64,000 nt of DNA. Source: Chitinophaga rupis. GTDB taxonomy: Bacteria > Bacteroidota > Bacteroidia > Chitinophagales > Chitinophagaceae. Of the stretch, positions 26,416-35,518 are shown one piece after another (positions within the stretch are counted from its first letter, which is position 1; each line of letters opens with the position of its first letter). The position numbers were made by a program, and so were the translations under genes. Below the pieces are notes generated by a model. The model worked only from the letters and a program-made list of their open reading frames with translations. It searched no databases and was not told the origin of the DNA. Location: the NCBI RefSeq assembly GCF_900109685.1, contig NZ_FOBB01000009.1:186001-250000 (forward strand), given 5' to 3'.

Positions 26416-26447
26416 CGCAAATGAGCGCTACGGTATACTCATTTGCG
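26416..26447 (+). repeat. CGCAAATGAG hairpin upstream of cusA
   Basis: CGCAAATGAG (26416-26425) and CTCATTTGCG (26438-26447) are perfect complements around 12 nt, about 36 bp before the start codon. The GCAAATGA word also occurs at 58169-58188. It could be an operator or a leader hairpin. Confidence 0.5.
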
Positions 26448-26482
26448 CGGCTGCATATCTGCATATTGCATATCGAACAATC

Positions 26483-29400
26483 ATGCTTAACCATATTATT
26501 CATTTTTCGATCCGTCATAAACTGATCGTGGGTATTTGTATGCTGGCCCTCATAGGGTATGGCGTTTATGAAGTAACCCGGCTGCCCATTGATGCGGTGC
26601 CGGATATTACAGATAACCAGGTACAGGTAATTACGGTAAGCCCTTCGCTGGGCGCGCCGGATGTGGAACGCCTCATCTCATTTCCCATAGAGCAGGCCAC
26701 CAGCAATATTCCCGGCCTGAAAAAAATGCGCAGCTTTTCCCGCTTCGGCTTATCCGTAGTAACCATTGTATTTGAGGATGATGTAGATATTTACTGGGTA
26801 CGCCAGCAGGTAACAGAACGCCTGCAGCACGTACAGGCACAGATCCCGCAGGGCCTGGGTATGCCGGAGCTGGCGCCCGTTACAACCGGCTTGGGAGAGA
26901 TCTACCAGTACACGGTAAGGGCCAAAAAGGGATATGAGGATAAATATGATCCCATGCAGCTGCGTACCATACAGGACTGGATAGTACGCCGGCAATTGCT
27001 GGGTGTAAAAGGTGTGGCGGATGTGAGCAGCTTTGGCGGCTACCTGAAACAATATGAAATAGCAGTAGTGCCGGAAAAGCTCAGCGCGCAGGGCATTACC
27101 ATCAATGATGTGTTTACCGCCGTAGAAAACAATAACCAGAACACCGGTGGCGCCTATATTGAAAAAGGGCCTATTGCCCTGTACATCCGCAGTGAAGGCC
27201 TGGTAGGCAGCCCGGATGATATCAGTAAGATCGTGATCAAACATACCGCCAACGGTACGCCGCTACTGGTAAGGGATGTAGCGGAGGTACGTTTGGGCCA
27301 TGCCACCCGTTATGGCGCTATGACGTATAATGGCGAGCGTGAGGTAGCCGGCGCTGTAGTAATGATGTTAAAAGGCGCCAACAGTAATGCCGTGATCCGT
27401 AACATCAAAGAGCGGGTTAAACAGATCCAGCAAACCTTACCGGAAGGTGTGATCATAGATCCCTTCCTGGACCGCACCAAAATGGTGGAGAACGCCATTG
27501 GCACTGTAGAGCGCAACCTGCTGGAAGGCGCGCTGATAGTGGTGTTTGTGCTGGTATTGTTCCTGGGCAATTTACGGGCAGGTTTACTGGTAGCATCGGT
27601 TATTCCCTTATCCATGCTCATAGCCGTAATACTCATGAACATCTTTAACGTAAGCGGTAACCTTATGAGCCTGGGTGCGCTGGACTTTGGCCTTATTGTA
27701 GATGGCACGCTGATCATAGTAGAAGGCTGTATGTACCGCCTGCATCACTCCGGTAAGGTAAAGCTTACACAAGGGGAAATGGACGGCCTGGTACAGGAAA
27801 CATCCGGCAGAATGCTGAATGCCGCCGTGTTCGGGGAGCTGATCATCCTCATTGTATACCTGCCGGTATTTGCATTATCCGGCATTGAGGGTAAAATGTT
27901 TAAACCCATGGCGCAAACCGTAACCTTTGCATTAATAGGCGCTTTCCTGTTATCATTAACATACGTACCCATGATGAGCGCCCTGTTCCTGAGCAAAAAA
28001 ATACCTGCTAAGGAAAGCTGGTCAGACAGGATGATGGATAAGCTCAGCGCACGTTACCAGCGCGTATTGGGCAGGGCAATACAATATCCTAAGATGCTGA
28101 TCGCTGCCGCCATAGGCCTGCTGGTAGTGGCTTTGATAGTATTAAGCAACATGGGGGGCGAGTTTATTCCCCAGCTGGAAGAGGGGGATTTTGCAGTAGA
28201 AGCCCGGGTGCTCACCGGCAGTAACCTTAATACTTCTGTGAACGCAGTTTCCCTGGGCAGTAAAATATTACTGGAAAAATTCCCCGAAGTGCAAAAAGTG
28301 GTAAGTAAAACCGGCAGCAGTGAGATCCCTACAGATCCTATGCCGCTGGATGCCAGCGATATGATGGTGATCCTGAAAGATAAAAAGGAATGGACCTCTG
28401 CCAAAACATTCAATGAGCTGGCAGAGAAAATGGGTAAGGCCCTGGAAGATGTGCCAGGTGTTACTTTCGGCTTCCAGTATCCGGTGCAGATGCGTTTTAA
28501 TGAGCTGATGACCGGCGCACGCCAGGATGTGGTATGTAAGATCTACGGTGAGGACCTGGATACGCTGGCGCGCTTAGCCGGCAAATTGGGCGGCATCGTG
28601 CAAACCATTAATGGTACGCAGGCGCTTTACGTGGAGCAGGCCACCGGCATGCAGCAGATCGTGATCCGCTATAACCGCGATGCCATTGCGCAATATGGCC
28701 TTAACATCAGCGATATTAACAAAACCGTGAATGCCGCATTTGCAGGGCAAAGCAGCGGGCTGGTATATGAAGGGGAAAAACGTTTTGACCTGGTGGTGCG
28801 TGTAAGCGGTACCCAACGTACAGGTGTAACGGATGTGCAGCAGCTGCTGATACCCACGGCCACCGGCACCCAGGTGCCTTTGAGCCAGGTAGCAGTGGTA
28901 AGTATAGAGGAAGGCCCTAACCAGATCCAGCGGGAAGATGCGCAGCGCCGCATTATAGTAGGGTTTAACGTGCGCGGGCGCGATGTGCAGAGCATTGTGG
29001 AAGAGTTACAGCAAAAGGTACAGCAGCGCATTACCTTACCACCCGGTTATCATGTTGCCTATGGCGGTGCATTTGAAAACCTGCAGGCGGCCAAACAACG
29101 TTTATACGTTGCCGTGCCTGTAGCATTGCTGCTCATATTATTTATGCTGTACCTGGCCTTTCACTCATTTAAGCAAGGACTGCTCATTTACTCCGCCATC
29201 CCCTTATCCGCCATTGGCGGTATACTGGCGCTGGCTATACGGGGCATGCCTTTCAGCATTTCTGCAGGTGTTGGTTTTATTGCATTATTTGGTGTAGCCG
29301 TGTTAAATGGTATTGTATTAATAGCAGAGTTCAACCGCTTAAAAGCAACCGGTATTACAGATGTAAAACAGCTGATCTTACAGGGTACTAAAATGCGTTT

Positions 29401-30817
29401 GCGGCCGGTATTAATGACGGCCTCCGTGGCCTCCCTGGGCTTTTTGCCCATGGCATTAAGCAATGGCGCCGGTGCAGAAGTACAGCGGCCTTTGGCCACC
29501 GTGGTAATAGGCGGTTTGCTGGTAGCCACCTTCCTTACGCTGTTTGTGCTGCCGGCTTTATACCTGTTGTTTGAAAAAGGTACGCATCCGCGTCCGCCCA
29601 AAGCAGCGGCGGTACTACTGCCCTTACTACTGTTGTGCATACCGGCTGCACGGGCGCAAACACCCATCTCTTTGCAGGCAGCCATTGATACCGCTGTGAA
29701 GAACAACCGCAGCCTGCGGACCGATAAGCTGCAGGCAGACTATCTGCAAAAGCTGAAAGGCAGCGGCTGGGATGTAGCGCAAACCATGCTCACCGGCGAC
29801 TACGGGCAAATTAACAGCGCCTACAACGATACAAAGTTCACCATTTCTCAGAGCATGAAGTTCCCCACCATTTACACCAGGCAAAAAGCCCTGCTGGATG
29901 CAGAATGGAAGGGTGGGGTGCTGAACGCCGCAGTAAAGGAAAAAGAGCTGCGGCAACAGGTGACTACAGTATACTATAATATGTTGTACCTGCGGCAAAA
30001 ACAGCAGCTGTTGCGGTATATAGATAGCCTGTATGCAGCCTTCCTGGATAAGGCCACCCTGCGCCTGAAGCTGGGGGAAAGTAATATAGTGGAAAAAGCT
30101 ACGGCTACGGCTCAACGCGGACAGGCAGGCCAGCAGCTCAACCAGGTATCGCAGGATTACAGCATCCTGCAATCCAGGCTAAAGCTGCTGCTGAACACTG
30201 CTGCAGATGTGGAACCGGAACAGGCTCCCTTAAAAATGAAATTGCCCGTTATTACAGATACTACCGGCCTGTTACAACACCCTTACCTGCAGCTGCTGGC
30301 GCAGCAGCAACAGATCAGCGCTATGCAATACGGCGTGGAAAAAGCCAGGCTGCTGCCGGATCTTTTAGTGGCATATAACAATACCAGCATTAAAGGCACA
30401 GGGGCAGATGATAAGTATTATTCTGCGGGCACACGCTTTCAGTCTGTACAGGTAGGCATAGGCATCCCTATTTTCTTTGGTGCGCAAAAAGCCAGGATCA
30501 GCGCACAAAAGATCAATCAAACACTGGCAGAGAATAATTACCAGGCCGGTGTGCAAAACCTGCAGTCGCAGTACGACCAGGCGCTGAAGCAATACCACAA
30601 AGCCTTACAGGCCGTATCTTATTTTGAGGATACCGGCCTGCAGAGTGCAGATACCATCATACAGGGCGCCAATGACCAGTTCCTGAACGGGGAGATCAAC
30701 TACCTGGAATGGGTGCTGCTTACCAACCAGGCAGTAGGCATCCGCAATGAATACATAGATGCGTTGAATAACCTGAACAGCGCTATTGTTAACATCAATG
30801 CTTTAATGAACAGATAA
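26483..30817 (+). CDS. cusA: CusA/CzcA metal-efflux RND pump fused to a TolC-like channel
   Basis: 1444 aa from the ATG at 26483, far longer than a single CusA (about 1040). Residues 1-1035 are a CusA/CzcA-type RND pump: IDAVPDITDNQVQVIT, LGALDFGLIVDGTLIIVEG as the TM4 acidic segment, and a closing TM block (RPLATVVIGGLLVATFLTLFVLPAL). Residues 1043-1057 are a new hydrophobic run ending AARAQ, like an internal signal peptide, and residues 1060-1444 are TolC/CusC-type coiled-coil helices. Such fusions are common in Bacteroidota. Whether the polyprotein is cut at ARA-Q to free an outer-membrane channel is not known. It is followed by the adaptor, one base apart. Confidence 0.9.
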   Translation: MLNHIIHFSIRHKLIVGICMLALIGYGVYEVTRLPIDAVPDITDNQVQVITVSPSLGAPDVERLISFPIEQATSNIPGLKKMRSFSRFGLSVVTIVFEDDVDIYWVRQQVTERLQHVQAQIPQGLGMPELAPVTTGLGEIYQYTVRAKKGYEDKYDPMQLRTIQDWIVRRQLLGVKGVADVSSFGGYLKQYEIAVVPEKLSAQGITINDVFTAVENNNQNTGGAYIEKGPIALYIRSEGLVGSPDDISKIVIKHTANGTPLLVRDVAEVRLGHATRYGAMTYNGEREVAGAVVMMLKGANSNAVIRNIKERVKQIQQTLPEGVIIDPFLDRTKMVENAIGTVERNLLEGALIVVFVLVLFLGNLRAGLLVASVIPLSMLIAVILMNIFNVSGNLMSLGALDFGLIVDGTLIIVEGCMYRLHHSGKVKLTQGEMDGLVQETSGRMLNAAVFGELIILIVYLPVFALSGIEGKMFKPMAQTVTFALIGAFLLSLTYVPMMSALFLSKKIPAKESWSDRMMDKLSARYQRVLGRAIQYPKMLIAAAIGLLVVALIVLSNMGGEFIPQLEEGDFAVEARVLTGSNLNTSVNAVSLGSKILLEKFPEVQKVVSKTGSSEIPTDPMPLDASDMMVILKDKKEWTSAKTFNELAEKMGKALEDVPGVTFGFQYPVQMRFNELMTGARQDVVCKIYGEDLDTLARLAGKLGGIVQTINGTQALYVEQATGMQQIVIRYNRDAIAQYGLNISDINKTVNAAFAGQSSGLVYEGEKRFDLVVRVSGTQRTGVTDVQQLLIPTATGTQVPLSQVAVVSIEEGPNQIQREDAQRRIIVGFNVRGRDVQSIVEELQQKVQQRITLPPGYHVAYGGAFENLQAAKQRLYVAVPVALLLILFMLYLAFHSFKQGLLIYSAIPLSAIGGILALAIRGMPFSISAGVGFIALFGVAVLNGIVLIAEFNRLKATGITDVKQLILQGTKMRLRPVLMTASVASLGFLPMALSNGAGAEVQRPLATVVIGGLLVATFLTLFVLPALYLLFEKGTHPRPPKAAAVLLPLLLLCIPAARAQTPISLQAAIDTAVKNNRSLRTDKLQADYLQKLKGSGWDVAQTMLTGDYGQINSAYNDTKFTISQSMKFPTIYTRQKALLDAEWKGGVLNAAVKEKELRQQVTTVYYNMLYLRQKQQLLRYIDSLYAAFLDKATLRLKLGESNIVEKATATAQRGQAGQQLNQVSQDYSILQSRLKLLLNTAADVEPEQAPLKMKLPVITDTTGLLQHPYLQLLAQQQQISAMQYGVEKARLLPDLLVAYNNTSIKGTGADDKYYSAGTRFQSVQVGIGIPIFFGAQKARISAQKINQTLAENNYQAGVQNLQSQYDQALKQYHKALQAVSYFEDTGLQSADTIIQGANDQFLNGEINYLEWVLLTNQAVGIRNEYIDALNNLNSAIVNINALMNR

Positions 30818-30818
30818 A

Positions 30819-31958
30819 ATGAAGAATATACAACGGTATATATGGGTTTTGACATTGCTGCTGGCAGCCTGCGGGCAAAAGAAAGCAGCAGAGGACAAAG
30901 CGCCGCAGAAAACAGCCGGTAACCTGGTGCAGTTAACAGATGCGCAGTTTAAGAACGCAGGCATTGTTACCGCCCGGCCGGAAAAACATCACATGGCCGA
31001 AGAGCTGCGGGTAAGCGGTAAAATTGATGTGCCGCCGCAGAATATAGTGAGCGTAAGCTTTCCCCTGGGCGGATATTTAAAATCCACCAACCTGCTGCCC
31101 GGTATGCATGTGAACAAAGGCGATATTATCGGCGTGCTGGAAGATCAGCAGTTTATTCAGCTGCAGCAGGATTACCTGACCTCGAAAGCCCGCCTGGGTT
31201 TCCTGGAAAAGGAATATGCACGCCAGCAGACGCTGAACCAGAGTAAGGCCAGCAGCGATAAGCTGTTCCAGCAAACAGAGGCAGAGTATAAAAGCCAGCA
31301 GATCCTGTTACGCGGGCTGGATGAAAAGTTAAAGCTCATAGGGGTGAACGCCGCACGCCTGAATGAAAGCTCCATTTCACGGCAGGTGAATATTTACGCG
31401 CCTATTAATGGTTTTGTAACCAAAGTGAATGTGAACATCGGCAAATATGTGAACCCGCCGGATGTGCTGTTCGAGATCGTGAACCCGGACGATATTCACC
31501 TGGGCCTTACCGTATTTGAAAAAGACATCAACAAGCTGGCTATAGGCCAGGAGGTGCTGGCCTATACCAATGGCAACCCGGCTAAAAAGTACCGCTGTAA
31601 GATCATCCTGGTAGGCCAGGATGTAGAGCCGGACAGGAGCGTGCAGGTGCACTGCCATTTTGAAGACTATGACCGCTCCCTGATACCCGGCACTTTCATG
31701 AACGCCACCATAGAAACCACCGCAGATACTGCCTGGGCCTTACCGGAAGAAGCGATTGTACGTTACCAGAACCAGCAATATGTTTTTGTGCAAAAGGATC
31801 AGCGCATCTTTGAAATGCAGCCCGTGAAAACGGGCGCGCATGCAGAGGGCCTGGTAGCCATCATTTCAGGGGATGAGAACCTGAGCCGGCAGGCCTTTGT
31901 AACCAAAGGCGCCTACTCCCTGTTAATGCAGCTCAAGAACATCAGTGAAGAAGAATAA
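30819..31958 (+). CDS. cusB: CusB-type periplasmic adaptor, lipoprotein
   Basis: 379 aa, starting one base after the CusA-TolC fusion. The lipoprotein signal is clear (RYIWVLTLLLAACGQ; lipid-modified Cys). A biotinyl-lipoyl pair (LPGMHVNKGDIIGVLEDQQF and IYAPINGFVTKVNVNIGKYVNPP), a helical hairpin with Lys/Gln repeats and the VGQDVEPDRSVQVHCHFEDYDRSLIPGTFMNA barrel match CusB/CzcB adaptors. It hands metal or bridges the pump to the TolC part of the fusion. The metal (copper, zinc, cobalt or other) cannot be told from sequence. Confidence 0.9.
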   Translation: MKNIQRYIWVLTLLLAACGQKKAAEDKAPQKTAGNLVQLTDAQFKNAGIVTARPEKHHMAEELRVSGKIDVPPQNIVSVSFPLGGYLKSTNLLPGMHVNKGDIIGVLEDQQFIQLQQDYLTSKARLGFLEKEYARQQTLNQSKASSDKLFQQTEAEYKSQQILLRGLDEKLKLIGVNAARLNESSISRQVNIYAPINGFVTKVNVNIGKYVNPPDVLFEIVNPDDIHLGLTVFEKDINKLAIGQEVLAYTNGNPAKKYRCKIILVGQDVEPDRSVQVHCHFEDYDRSLIPGTFMNATIETTADTAWALPEEAIVRYQNQQYVFVQKDQRIFEMQPVKTGAHAEGLVAIISGDENLSRQAFVTKGAYSLLMQLKNISEEE

Positions 31959-31989
31959 CAACAAACACACCATCATCCGCTAATGGCAG

Positions 31990-32031
31990 CTTTAAGCTTT
32001 TTGCTTTCTGCTTTCCGCTTTTTTACTTTTG
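31990..32031 (+). promoter_or_regulatory. GCTTT array with promoter ahead of the HAD gene
   Basis: GCTTT words (31990-32022) run into TACTTTTG at 32024-32031, an exact TAnnTTTG box; TTTG at 32000-32003 gives a 20-bp spacer. The start codon at 32036 is only 4 bp past the box, so the mRNA would be leaderless. Confidence 0.55.
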
Positions 32032-32035
32032 TGCC

Positions 32036-32683
32036 ATGAAAGCATTTCTTTTCGACATGAACGGCACCATGATCAACGATATGGGCTATCATTTAGACGC
32101 CTGGTATAAGATCCTCACGGAGGACCTGGGAGCCAGCCTGGAACGGGAGGCCGTAAAAAAACAGATGTATGGTAAGAACGATGAGCTGCTGATCCGCATC
32201 TTCGGGGAAGGACGTTTTACGGCAGACGAGATGGCGGAGCTTTCCGTAGAAAAGGAAAGGCGTTACCAGCAAACCTATAAGCCGCACCTGGAGCTTATAG
32301 CCGGCTTACCGGCATTCCTGGAAAAGGCTTACCAGCAGGGTATTCCCATGGCCATTGGCTCAGCCGCCATTACATTTAACGTGGATTTTGTGCTGGATAA
32401 CCTGAACCTGCGCCACTACTTTAAAGCAATTGTAAGCGCGGAAAGTGTGCAGATCAGCAAGCCGCACCCGGAAACCTTTTTGCTGGCCGCCAGCCTCATA
32501 GGAGTACCGCCTGCGGATTGTATTGTGTTTGAAGATGCGCCTAAGGGAGTAGAAGCCGCTGCCAATGCCGGCATGCGCTGCGTAGTGCTTACCACTATGC
32601 ACACCCGTGAGGAGTTTGAGGGCTATTCCAACATCATTGCCTTTGCAGATGATTATACCACGCTGGATGTGGATGCGCTGTAA
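32036..32683 (+). CDS. HAD-superfamily phosphatase, beta-phosphoglucomutase-like
   Basis: 215 aa. HAD motif I is FDMNGTM: the first Asp (nucleophile) is present, but the second Asp of DxDGT is Asn. Motif II is the Ser of AIGSAA, motif III the Lys of SKPHPETF, and motif IV is VFEDAPKG. A helical cap of about 60 residues follows motif I, as in beta-phosphoglucomutase and sugar-phosphate phosphatases. It sits upstream of the arabinose genes, so a sugar phosphate is plausible, but no link is proven. The Asn substitution could slow hydrolysis of the acyl-phosphate intermediate. Confidence 0.85.
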   Translation: MKAFLFDMNGTMINDMGYHLDAWYKILTEDLGASLEREAVKKQMYGKNDELLIRIFGEGRFTADEMAELSVEKERRYQQTYKPHLELIAGLPAFLEKAYQQGIPMAIGSAAITFNVDFVLDNLNLRHYFKAIVSAESVQISKPHPETFLLAASLIGVPPADCIVFEDAPKGVEAAANAGMRCVVLTTMHTREEFEGYSNIIAFADDYTTLDVDAL

Positions 32684-32809
32684 CCAGCTTCAGTCCCGGC
32701 AAGCCCCTGAACGACGTGCCGGGCCTTATAATCCCTTTCCTGGCTGCGTTCCGCTTACATTTTAACCGCTGCGTATATGATTTTAACCACCTTTTGCTTA
32801 CCTTTAAAA

Positions 32810-32831
32810 TTAATTGTATAGATGACATTTA
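32810..32831 (-). promoter_or_regulatory. Candidate AraR operator upstream of araR
   Basis: On the minus strand this reads TAAATGTCA, 5 bp, ACAATTAA. The same motif precedes araB at 33829-33850 (one mismatch in the right half). It lies about 150 bp upstream of the araR start. Confidence 0.5.
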
Positions 32832-32980
32832 ATTGTATATCTTGCAAAAGGAAACAAACAGGCAAAAGGCCGGTTTAACCACCCGGAGGCAAAAAACTAC
32901 CGGTCTGATGGTTTTTTAGCAGTTGTTTATAGAATATGAGCCGGGTGATATATATTAGCATAAACTAAACACCTGGGTGT

Positions 32981-33685
32981 ATGACACGTTATTCCCGGCA
33001 AACTAGAATGCTGGTAGCCATAGACTGTATTATTTTTGGATTTGACGGGCAGGACCTGAAATTGTTGGTAATAAAACGTGGGTTTGAGCCGGAGAAGGGC
33101 AAATGGAGCCTGATGGGAGGTTTTGTACAGCCGGATGAAGGCTTTGAGGAAGCCGCCGCACGTACCCTGAAAGTGCTTACCGGCCTGGAAGGAGTGTACA
33201 TGGAGCAGCTGATGGCCTTTGGCAGCCCCACCCGCGACATGATGGAGCGCACCATTTCTGTAGCTTATTTTGCGCTGATAGACATTAACACCTACAAGCA
33301 GCAGCTAAGCGAGGAATACCGCGCAGAATGGATCTCCCTGAAGAAATTGCCGAAGCTGATCTTTGATCATGTGGAAATGGTAGCGCAGGCCCAGGCAAGA
33401 TTAAGGTACAAGGCAGCCATTCATCCCATTCTGTTTGAGCTGTTACCCCAGAAGTTTACGATCCCACAATTACAGATCTTGTATGAGGCAGTATATGATA
33501 CCGTGTTCGACAAGCGTAATTTTAGCAGGAAGGTATTGTCTACCGGCTTGCTGGTAAAACAGAAAGACAAGGAAAGAGCCAGTTCCAAAAGAGGTGCGTT
33601 CTATTATAAGCTGGACAAAAGAAAGTACAGCGCCAAGTTCCACGCGTTCCTCAACTTTGTGGCCGATCCTGGCAATTTGAAATAA
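32981..33685 (+). CDS. araR: AraR, Nudix-related transcriptional regulator (NrtR family)
   Basis: 234 aa. Residues 10-140 are a Nudix fold (AIDCIIFGF, WSLMGGFVQPDEGFEEAAARTL), but the Nudix box keeps only the first Glu: the REuxEE part reads RTLKVLTGL, so hydrolysis is unlikely and the fold probably binds an effector. Residues 145-234 form a winged-helix DNA-binding domain (FTIPQLQILYEAVYDTVFDKRNFSRKVL). This is the NrtR-family architecture used as the arabinose regulator in Bacteroidota. Its position directly before araB-araD-araA supports that role; L-arabinose or a phosphorylated intermediate is the likely effector. Confidence 0.9.
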   Translation: MTRYSRQTRMLVAIDCIIFGFDGQDLKLLVIKRGFEPEKGKWSLMGGFVQPDEGFEEAAARTLKVLTGLEGVYMEQLMAFGSPTRDMMERTISVAYFALIDINTYKQQLSEEYRAEWISLKKLPKLIFDHVEMVAQAQARLRYKAAIHPILFELLPQKFTIPQLQILYEAVYDTVFDKRNFSRKVLSTGLLVKQKDKERASSKRGAFYYKLDKRKYSAKFHAFLNFVADPGNLK

Positions 33686-33770
33686 TGGATGGAGTACCCG
33701 TATAACCGGGCGTTATGAAAACGGTATCACCAGTTATTTATGGCTAATTGCCACGTCGTCAGCAATCGTT

Positions 33771-33810
33771 AAGCGTTACGCTTTCAGCGTTCGGCATTCA
33801 GCGTTCTTAA
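33771..33810. repeat. AACGCTGAATGC-type array upstream of araB
   Basis: Words GCGTTACGCTTT, CAGCGTT, GGCATT and CAGCGTT follow one another in the gap between araR and araB, just ahead of the candidate operator. The same word family occurs at 23388, 36244 and 61461. Confidence 0.55.
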
Positions 33811-33828
33811 TTTTTTTGTTCTTTTTAA

Positions 33829-33850
33829 TAAATGTCACTACGACAATAAA
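33829..33850 (+). promoter_or_regulatory. Candidate AraR operator upstream of araB
   Basis: TAAATGTCA, 5 bp, ACAATAAA, 22 bp before the araB start. It shares the 9-bp left half exactly and seven of eight bases on the right with the copy ahead of araR. The close position to the start would suit repression. Confidence 0.6.
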
Positions 33851-33871
33851 AGCACAGTTTAATCTGTTGTT

Positions 33872-35518
33872 ATGAAAAATGATGTTTTTGTAATAGGGGT
33901 GGATTTTGGAACCGATTCTGTACGCGCACTGGTGGTAAATGCCCGCACAGGGCAGGAGGCAGGTAGCGCAGTACATTATTATCCCCGCTGGAAACAGGGC
34001 CTGTATTGCGATGCAGCCCTGCAGCAATACCGGCAGCACCCGCTGGATTACCTGGAAGGCCTGGAACAGAGCATTAAGGCTGCCTTACAGCAATGCCCTG
34101 CCGGTACTGCACAGCAGGTAAAAGGTATTTCTGTAGATACTACCGGTTCTACCCCCGTAGCCGTAGATGCGCAGGGCACCCCCCTGGCATTATTACCCGG
34201 CTTTGAGGAGAATCCCAATGCCATGTTTGTATTATGGAAAGATCATACCGCCAATGAGGAAGCTGCCCTTATAAACGAAGTAGCCCACGCTAACGGAACG
34301 GATTATACGAAATACTGCGGTGGTATTTATAGTAGCGAATGGTTCTGGGCCAAGATCCTGCATGTGGTAAGAACAGATGCAGCCGTGCGCGAAAAAGCCG
34401 TTTCCTGGGTAGAGCATTGCGACTGGATCCCCGCAGTGCTTACCGGCAATAACCAGGTAGCTACCCTACTGCGCGGCCGCTGTGCCGCCGGCCACAAAGC
34501 CATGTGGCATGCAGCCTGGGAAGGTTTACCGCCCGGTAGCTTTCTGCAAAAGCTGGACCCGCTGTTAGGCAAGTACGATAAAATGTTTACAGATACCGTG
34601 GTGGCTACAGTACCCGCTGGTACCATCAGCGCTGAATGGGCCGCCCGCCTGGGTATTCCGGCAGATACGGTGATAGGCACCGGCGCCTTTGATGCGCACA
34701 TGGGAGCAGTAGGCGCAGGCATACAGCCCTACGCATTATGCCGCGTAATTGGCACCAGCACCTGCGATATATTAATGGCGCCTTTGGAAGAAGCCGGCCA
34801 CCTGTTTGTGAAAGGTATTTGCGGGCAGGTAGATGGTTCCGTGGTGCCCGGCATGTTAGGGCTGGAAGCCGGCCAATCGGCCTACGGCGATGTATATGCC
34901 TGGCTGCGCCGCTTCATCATGCAGCCCTTATATGCTATTATGAAGGAAGAGGAGGAACAGCTGGCAATGGCAGAAAGCAAGCTGTTGGCTTATTTGGCAG
35001 AACAGGCAGAACAGCTGCCTTTAACGCCAAATGATCCGCTGGCGCTGGACTGGTTCAATGGCCGCCGTACGCCGGATGCCAACCATACCGTAACCAGCGC
35101 CGTAGTAGGCCTGCACCTGGGTATAGATGCGGTGCAAATGTTCCGCGCCCTGGTAGAGGCTACAGCCTTTGGCGCCCGCAGCATTGTAGAACGTTTCGTA
35201 AAGGAAGGCGTACCCATTCACGAAGTGCTGGCCCTGGGCGGTGTATCCAAAAAGTCGGGATATGCCATGCAGGTACTGGCCGATGTGCTGGACCGCCCCA
35301 TTAAAATAGTACGCAGCGAGCATGCCTGTGCATTAGGCGCCGCCATGTTTGCCGCTGTTTGCGCCGGCATTTACCCAAATGTAACTGCTGCACAGGAAGC
35401 TATGTCATCAGGCTTTGAACATACCTGGCACCCACAGCCGGAAAAAGTAAAGTATTACGCTAACCGGTACACGAAGTTCCTGGAGCTGGGAGCCTTCACC
35501 GAAAAATTTTATGCATGA
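33872..35518 (+). CDS. araB: Ribulokinase
   Basis: 548 aa, the FGGY-kinase family at ribulokinase length. The N-terminus reads VIGVDFGTDSVRALVV, the ATP/sugar-binding start, followed by YPRWKQGLYCDAALQQYRQHPLDYLE, which is characteristic of AraB. Later motifs are GIPADTVIGTGAFDAHMGAVGAG and ALGGVSKKSGYAMQVLADVLDRPI. It phosphorylates L-ribulose to L-ribulose 5-phosphate in the cytoplasm, the second step of L-arabinose use. It overlaps araD by 4 bp (ATGA) and follows a candidate AraR operator. Confidence 0.95.
   Translation: MKNDVFVIGVDFGTDSVRALVVNARTGQEAGSAVHYYPRWKQGLYCDAALQQYRQHPLDYLEGLEQSIKAALQQCPAGTAQQVKGISVDTTGSTPVAVDAQGTPLALLPGFEENPNAMFVLWKDHTANEEAALINEVAHANGTDYTKYCGGIYSSEWFWAKILHVVRTDAAVREKAVSWVEHCDWIPAVLTGNNQVATLLRGRCAAGHKAMWHAAWEGLPPGSFLQKLDPLLGKYDKMFTDTVVATVPAGTISAEWAARLGIPADTVIGTGAFDAHMGAVGAGIQPYALCRVIGTSTCDILMAPLEEAGHLFVKGICGQVDGSVVPGMLGLEAGQSAYGDVYAWLRRFIMQPLYAIMKEEEEQLAMAESKLLAYLAEQAEQLPLTPNDPLALDWFNGRRTPDANHTVTSAVVGLHLGIDAVQMFRALVEATAFGARSIVERFVKEGVPIHEVLALGGVSKKSGYAMQVLADVLDRPIKIVRSEHACALGAAMFAAVCAGIYPNVTAAQEAMSSGFEHTWHPQPEKVKYYANRYTKFLELGAFTEKFYA

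Noticed and set aside
26408..26482. Upstream start for the CusA fusion
   Set aside because: The extra residues are leader and hairpin DNA; the standard CusA start is MLNHIIHFSIRHK at 26483.
32684..32809. Small gene between the HAD gene and the araR operator
   Set aside because: Only short frames without coding pattern; the region is best read as 3' sequence of the HAD gene.
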